Shown here: positions 58,510-64,000 of the stretch, one piece after another
How positions within the stretch are numbered: the first letter of the stretch is position 1
Layout: each line of letters begins with the position of its first letter
Source: Acidobacteriota bacterium
GTDB taxonomy: Bacteria > Acidobacteriota > Terriglobia > Terriglobales > Acidobacteriaceae
DNA length: 64,000 nucleotides
Direction: 5' to 3'
NCBI GenBank assembly: GCA_003225005.1
Contig: QIAN01000268.1
Coordinates: 49,262 to 113,261 of the forward strand
Translations under genes and position numbers: made by a program
Notes under the pieces: generated by a model
The model's database searches: none
What the model was told of the DNA's origin: nothing
What the model saw: the letters and a program-made list of their open reading frames with translations, nothing else

Positions 58510-60651
58510 TGTCCCGTTCTGGCATTTGCCCACGCCGGGCTTACCTACCAGCGGTGATTTCGGAACCTACTCTTTTAGCGCGCAACAGATTGCCAATGAG
58601 AATTTTTTCACGACTCGAGTGGATCATTCGATTGCAACGAAGGACGAACTTGCCGGCACTTACGTCTTCGACAACGCACCCTACACGCTCCCGGATGGGC
58701 TGAATATTACCTTGTAGGGGTATCTCGTGCGTCAAACCTTCGCTCTGGCAGAGACCCATGTTTTCAGCCCAAGCCTGCTGAACGCGTTCCACGTTGGATT
58801 CAATCGCGTGAGGACATATAACAATAAGGGAGTGAGCGCGATTAATCCGCTCGGCAAAGACAGTTCTCTCGCCTCGACTCCGGGAGAAAATGCAGCCCGG
58901 GTACAGGTACCGGGACTCGCTTCGCTTCCGGGCGGCGTCGGGGCAGTGGATTACTTTACCCATGGCTGGAATTCGTACCGGGCATACGATGACGCGTTTC
59001 CTACCCGAGGCGTTCACAGCTTCAAGTTTGAGCGGCTGCGGAATACATCCGATCCAATTCGACGGGATTTTCTGATGTTGCGGGAAACTGGTCTTTCAAT
59101 ACTTTTTCGGACTTCCTGACGAACAATCCTGCCCATTTTGATTCCGCTTTAATAATCCGCGTCACTACGCAACGTTCGCCAAACGATCTTCGGCACTTAC
59201 GTGCAAGACACCTGGAAAATACGACCAAATTTGAATCTGGATTTTGGTTTGCGCTACGAGATGGCGACCGTTCCTTCCGAGGTGCACGGGAAGTTCGTTT
59301 CCCTGCGGAACCTGACCGACACCCAACCGAGAGTCGGGAAGCAGGTCTTCGGCAACCCAACGTTGCGCAACTTTGAACCTCGGCTCGGTTTTGCGTGGTC
59401 TCCCTTCAGTGACTCGAAAACCGTGGTCCACGGCGGGGTTGGTCTTTTCGACGTACTACCGCTTCCCTATGTGGTTCAACTGTTACAAGTTCGGCCCGCC
59501 CCCTTCAACTCAATCGGAGGTCTAAATTCGGGACTCGCGGGGACGTTTTATACAGGCGCATATTCTCTGCTTACCCCCAACACCTTGGCCTCGACCTTTA
59601 TCCAACAGAATCCGAAGCGGAATTACGTAGCAACCTGGCACCTCAACGTGCAAAGGGAAGTCACTCCGAACTTCGCTTTCATTGTTGGGTGCGTTGGCTC
59701 GCGCGGTGTGCATCAGCAGTTCAAGGTTGACGATGCGGACATGACTCTGCCGACATTGACCTCGGCGGGCTACGTGTTCCCTTACTCTACAACTGGAACT
59801 CCGCCGCCCACTTTGAATCCCAACTTTAGTGCCATTGGCTCGCTGTGGTGGGACGGTCACTCGTCGTACGACGGACTCCAAGTGGGGGCGACCAAGAGGC
59901 TAAGCCGGGGCTTCCAATTTAAGGCATCCTACACCTAGTCGAAAACCATCGACGACAACTCGACCGGCGCTGGCGCCGATTCCTTCAACAATTCCTTCAG
60001 TAGTCTGCACTGGTATGACTTGCGGTTAAATAAGTCGCTCGCTGACTTCAACACGCCCCGCGTGCTGGTGGCAAGCATTACCTGGGACTTGCCGAACCCC
60101 AAGATGTCCTCGGTTGTCGGTGAGAAGGTGTTGGGCGGATGGGAGATGGGAGCCATTTTCACTGCGCATGACGGCCAACCTTTCAGCGAACTACTTTCCG
60201 GCGACGTGGTGGGACAAAATAGCAGCGATCCATTTTCATTCCCCGAACGTCTGACAGGCCCCGGGTGCAATACGCTGGTAAATCCCGGCAACAGAGACAA
60301 CTACGTAAAGACTCAGTGCTTTTCGGTGCCGACTGCTCCCACGCAAGCTTTTTACAACACGTATTGCAATCCTGCCACGCCGTTTCCAACATGCAGCAAT
60401 CTTCTGGGCAATGCGAGGCGCAATATCCTCGCCAGTCCAGGCTACAAGAATTTCGACTTCTCGCTCTACGAGAACACACGAATTACCGAGCGAGAGTGGA
60501 CACGCAATTCTGCGCCGAGTTTTTCAATGTGTTGAATCACCCGAACTTCCAAGGGCCGTTCGATACCAACACGATCGATCAACCGGGTGCGCTGCTACAC
60601 ACGATTGGGGATGCCCGCGACATTCAATTTGCGCTTAAAGTCATTTTCTAG
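58510..60651 (+). pseudogene. decayed TonB-dependent (Oar-like) receptor lacking its N-terminus
   Basis: Segments ALAETHVFSPSLLNAFHVGFNRVRT, IFGTYVQDTWKIRPNLNLDFGLRYEM, NYVATWHLNVQREVTPNFAFIVGCVGSRG, EFFNVLNHPNFQGPF, separated by stops (58715, 59936) and frame shifts. Confidence 0.88.
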
Positions 60652-60841
60652 AGCGGGGAGCAAAAGAGTCTGGTTGTCCTACAAGTCTTGACAACTAAGG
60701 GCGCAGAGCCGAACATGAACTTCAGGACACTGGGCGCATTTGTATCTTTAGGAGAACCGCCGGATGAGTCGCGAGTTACAAACTGCTGAGCGGCAGAGAT
60801 TGCGTAGGCACCGCGCCGGGATCTCTCGTAGAGTCTTTGAA

Positions 60842-61576
60842 ATGACTGACACACTCATTAAGGAACCCGTGGCCGTCGAAGATGTTTCCGGGCGCTACGC
60901 CGACAGGGTATACGAAGAGATACTCGGGCAGATCGTTGCTGGGGATTTTAAGATCGGCGACCGGCTGCCATCGGAGAATCAAATCAGTACGGAACACGAG
61001 GTCTCCCGTGCGGTAGTGCGCGAAGCGCTGGCCCGTCTCTATGCGGACGGCGTTACTGTAACTCGTCGCGGCGCTGGGACCTACGTACAGCGTCAACCTG
61101 GGCGCGAATTCCTACGATTGTCTCCTATCGGTGGCGTGGCTGATCTAATGCGCTGCTTTGAGTTCCGCATCGGGCTTGAGGGTGAAGCAGCATCACTGGC
61201 GGCGCAAAGAAGAACAGAAGAGCAGCTGGCGGCCATAGAAGAAGCTTTCGAGGAATTGAACCGCATCAATGCCACCGGCCAGGTCGGGATTCAAGAAGAC
61301 ATCCGCTTCCATGCGGCGATTGCCGCGGCGAGCCGCAATCAGCTATTTATTCAAACCTTGGAGGCCCTCGCAATTCACGTCGTGAATGGAATGAAGATTA
61401 CCCGAACTCTCTCCCTTACGCGCAGCAAAAAGCGGCTCGCACTGGTACAAGATGAGCACCGCCGCGTAGTGGAGGCCATTCGAGAATCCGACGTAGAACA
61501 TGCACGCGAGGCCATGCGAGCGCATATTTCCAACGCCAAAAATCGCGTGCTTGATGACAGCACGGAACCGTCCTGA
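60842..61576 (+). CDS. GntR family (FCD/FadR-like) transcriptional regulator
   Basis: VYEEILGQIVAGDFKIGDRLPSENQISTEHEVSRAVVREALARLYADGVTVTRRGAGTYV. Confidence 0.93.
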   Translation: MTDTLIKEPVAVEDVSGRYADRVYEEILGQIVAGDFKIGDRLPSENQISTEHEVSRAVVREALARLYADGVTVTRRGAGTYVQRQPGREFLRLSPIGGVADLMRCFEFRIGLEGEAASLAAQRRTEEQLAAIEEAFEELNRINATGQVGIQEDIRFHAAIAAASRNQLFIQTLEALAIHVVNGMKITRTLSLTRSKKRLALVQDEHRRVVEAIRESDVEHAREAMRAHISNAKNRVLDDSTEPS

Positions 61577-61637
61577 AGACTATCTTTGACCAACAATCCG
61601 GACACTCATCGGGCTTGTTACGTCTCCGATCAAAACG

Positions 61638-63383
61638 ATGACCAAAGCGCGCAAGACGCCTGAACAGCTGAGAAGCCATCGCTGGTATGGCGTGGACGAT
61701 CTGCGTTCTTTTGGCCATCGCTCACGAACGGCACAGATGGGCTACACGGCGTCCGATTATATGGGCAAGCCGGTGATTGCCATCGTCAACACCTGGAGCG
61801 AGATTAATCCTTGTCACTCGCACTTTAAAGAACGCGCCGAGGAAGTAAAGCGAGGCATCTGGCAGGCTGGCGGCTTTCCGGTGGAGATGCCTGTGATGAC
61901 ACTCTCCGAGCCCTTCCAAAAACCGACGACGATGTTGTACCGAAACTTCCTAGCCATGGAGGTGGAGGAAGTTTTGCGTTCCTATCCTTTCGATGGCGCT
62001 GTGCTGATGGGTGGGTGCGACAAAACAACGCCGGGGCTGCTCATGGGCGCGTTCAGCATGGACCTGCCGACGATTTACTTGCCGGCTGGACCAATGCTGC
62101 GCGGCAACTGGAACGGCCGCGTCCTCGGCAGTGGCACGGACACCTGGAAATACGCCGCGGAATTGAAGGCGGGGAAGATCACGAACATGGAATGGAAAAG
62201 CATCGAGACGGGCATCGCGCGATCAGCCGGCCATTGCATGACGATGGGTACGGCCTCGACGATGACCAGCGCGGCGGAAGCGCTCGGCCTAACGTTGCCG
62301 GGATTTTCGTCCATTCCGGCGGTGGACTCCCGCCATGCGCAGTATGCCTCGCTGACCGGTAAAAGGATCGTGGAAATGGTTTGGGAGGACCTGAAACCTT
62401 CCGACTTCCTCACCGACAAATCTTTCGACAACGCGATCACGACAGTGCTGGCTCTGGGTGGCTCGACCAATTCGATCGTCCATCTGATTGCCCTGGCGCG
62501 CCGCGCGGGGTTGACCTTGACGCTTGATCGCTTTGATGAACTGGCACGCCGCACGCCCGTACTGGCAAATATCCGCCCCGCCGGAGAATTCTTAATGGAG
62601 GATTTTTATTATGCGGGTGGGCTCTCGGCGTTGATGGCGGAACTAGAGGATCTGGTTGACACTACGCAAAGAACAGTAAACGGAATGTCCGTCGGAGAAA
62701 ATATCCGCGACGCGCAGATTTATAACGATGCAGTGATTCGCCGACGTTCAAATCCGTTGGTCGAACACGATGGGCTCGCAGTGTTGCGCGGAAATCTGGC
62801 CCCCGATGGAGCGGTCATTAAACCCCCGGCAATGGAATCGCACCTTAAATTGCACACCGGCCCCGCCATCGTATTCCGCGACTACAACGACATGGCGGCG
62901 CGGATCGATGACCCAAAACTTCCGGTTACTGCCGAGTCAGTCATCGTGCTGCAAAATGCAGGGCCGGTTGGCGCGCCCGGGATGCCGGAATGGGGCCAAT
63001 TACCAATTCCGGAGAAGCTCCTGAAAGCCGGAGTGCGCGACATGGTCCGTATCTCCGATGCGCGCATGAGTGGCACCAGCTACGGAGCCTGCGTGCTGCA
63101 TGTGTCGCCGGAATCTTTTGTGGGGGGACCGCTCGCACTGGTGCGCGATGGCGATTTAATCGAGCTCGACGTGGCCGCCCGCAGGCTGAGTCTTCTCGTT
63201 TCGGAAGAGGAATTAGCGCGGAGGAAGGCCGCGTGGACAGCGCCGAAGCCGAGATTTGCGCGCGGTTATGGCGTATTGAACCAGCTCCACGTGCTGCAAG
63301 CCGACAAAGGTTGCGATTTTGACTTTCTGGAAGAGCCGCCGCGGGAGCAAGCAGCGAGCACAGCAGACCCTGAAATCCACTAG
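61638..63383 (+). CDS. IlvD/Edd family dehydratase (sugar-acid dehydratase-like)
   Basis: [93 protein letters not shown]. Confidence 0.93.
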   Translation: MTKARKTPEQLRSHRWYGVDDLRSFGHRSRTAQMGYTASDYMGKPVIAIVNTWSEINPCHSHFKERAEEVKRGIWQAGGFPVEMPVMTLSEPFQKPTTMLYRNFLAMEVEEVLRSYPFDGAVLMGGCDKTTPGLLMGAFSMDLPTIYLPAGPMLRGNWNGRVLGSGTDTWKYAAELKAGKITNMEWKSIETGIARSAGHCMTMGTASTMTSAAEALGLTLPGFSSIPAVDSRHAQYASLTGKRIVEMVWEDLKPSDFLTDKSFDNAITTVLALGGSTNSIVHLIALARRAGLTLTLDRFDELARRTPVLANIRPAGEFLMEDFYYAGGLSALMAELEDLVDTTQRTVNGMSVGENIRDAQIYNDAVIRRRSNPLVEHDGLAVLRGNLAPDGAVIKPPAMESHLKLHTGPAIVFRDYNDMAARIDDPKLPVTAESVIVLQNAGPVGAPGMPEWGQLPIPEKLLKAGVRDMVRISDARMSGTSYGACVLHVSPESFVGGPLALVRDGDLIELDVAARRLSLLVSEEELARRKAAWTAPKPRFARGYGVLNQLHVLQADKGCDFDFLEEPPREQAASTADPEIH

Positions 63384-63434
63384 AGAGTTGCCCGCGGACC
63401 TATCCAAAGTGTCAAAGTAATGGCCGCGATCTTG

Positions 63435-64000
63435 CAAATGTGGGCCGGTGTGCGTCAGACCGCCAACATATCGGTATTGCGCACTGTCGTGGGTCTCAAT
63501 GCCCAGCCCACTATAGGTCCACAGTTGCCGCTTGCTGCGGAACCGGTGCGGGGTTTGCATCAGCGCAATCAATCTCGCCGCTCGAATCGGACCGATACAG
63601 GGAATCTGGCGCAGCAGTTTCGCAGCCTTATGTTTCCGGCTCTCGGCCAAAAACTCGGGTCGCACCTCGCGCCGCAAGGCCTGCAATCCATCCAGCTGTT
63701 GATAGAGCAGCTCCGCTCGGCGCCGCACCCCGGCTTGTGGAAGCTTGCTCAACCATTCTTCCCGATAGCGCGCGGCATAAACGCGGGTGCCAGCACAGGG
63801 AATGCCCCAGCCTCGATACACGGCCTTAAGCCGATTCATGACCCGGGTTAAATCCTTGCCGATGGTCTGATAACTCCGCCCCAACTCGCGCAGCGTCCGG
63901 AGTCCATTTTCTCCGTGGTAGACCGGTCGCAGCATTCCGCTGCGCAGCAACTCGGCCAGCTTGCGCGCATCCACTTTGTCACTCTTGCTGCCCTCCTTTA
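63435..64000 (-). mobile_element. IS110 family transposase, truncated at its C-terminus; continues beyond window end
   Basis: KVDARKLAELLRSGMLRPVYHGENGLRTLRELGRSYQTIGKDLTRVMNRLKAVYRGWGI...LLRQIPCIGPIRAARLIALMQTPHRFRSKRQLWTYSGLGIETHDSAQYRYVGG. Confidence 0.85.

Overview
The window looks like a chromosomal segment of an acidobacterium-type genome, judged from gene content and repeat style; taxonomy was not computed. From left to right it contains: the 3' end of an alpha-glucan phosphorylase; a large multi-cysteine radical SAM protein resembling the tetraether/membrane-spanning lipid synthase (Tes-like) group; a complex I operon with nuoA, C, D, H, J, K, L, M, N but no nuoB, E, F, G or I; a partial ATP synthase operon (AtpZ/AtpI-like, atpB, atpE) ending in a clear terminator; a HEAT/PilZ-like protein; a CHAD-HD protein; an MmcB-like protein; recR-ybaB-dnaX; STAS, YeiH and alkyltransferase-like genes; a coproheme decarboxylase-type gene; a GH144-like secreted protein; a large unknown secreted protein; and, from about 38.8 kb on, an accessory region rich in disrupted genes. 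That region includes a broken Ser/Thr kinase-TPR gene, a broken amidohydrolase, BlaI/short BlaR, and a sugar-acid-like catabolic cluster: SMP-30, a discoidin/GH-like protein, Tat-signal RidA, Tat-signal SelA/DgaE-like PLP enzyme, a split MFS gene, a decayed TonB receptor, a GntR/FCD regulator and an IlvD/Edd dehydratase. It ends in a truncated IS110 element. The most unusual non-coding signal is a family of degenerate tandem repeats with an exact 7-bp period. They occur as inverted pairs in the nuo and atp intergenic regions. Several end exactly on, or supply, a start codon, one overlaps a stop codon, and one lies inside the radical SAM ORF. A second dispersed repeat family, about 50 bp (CTCTGCG...CTCTGCG...GTTTT), precedes two minus-strand genes. 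No tRNA, rRNA or CRISPR array was recognised by eye.
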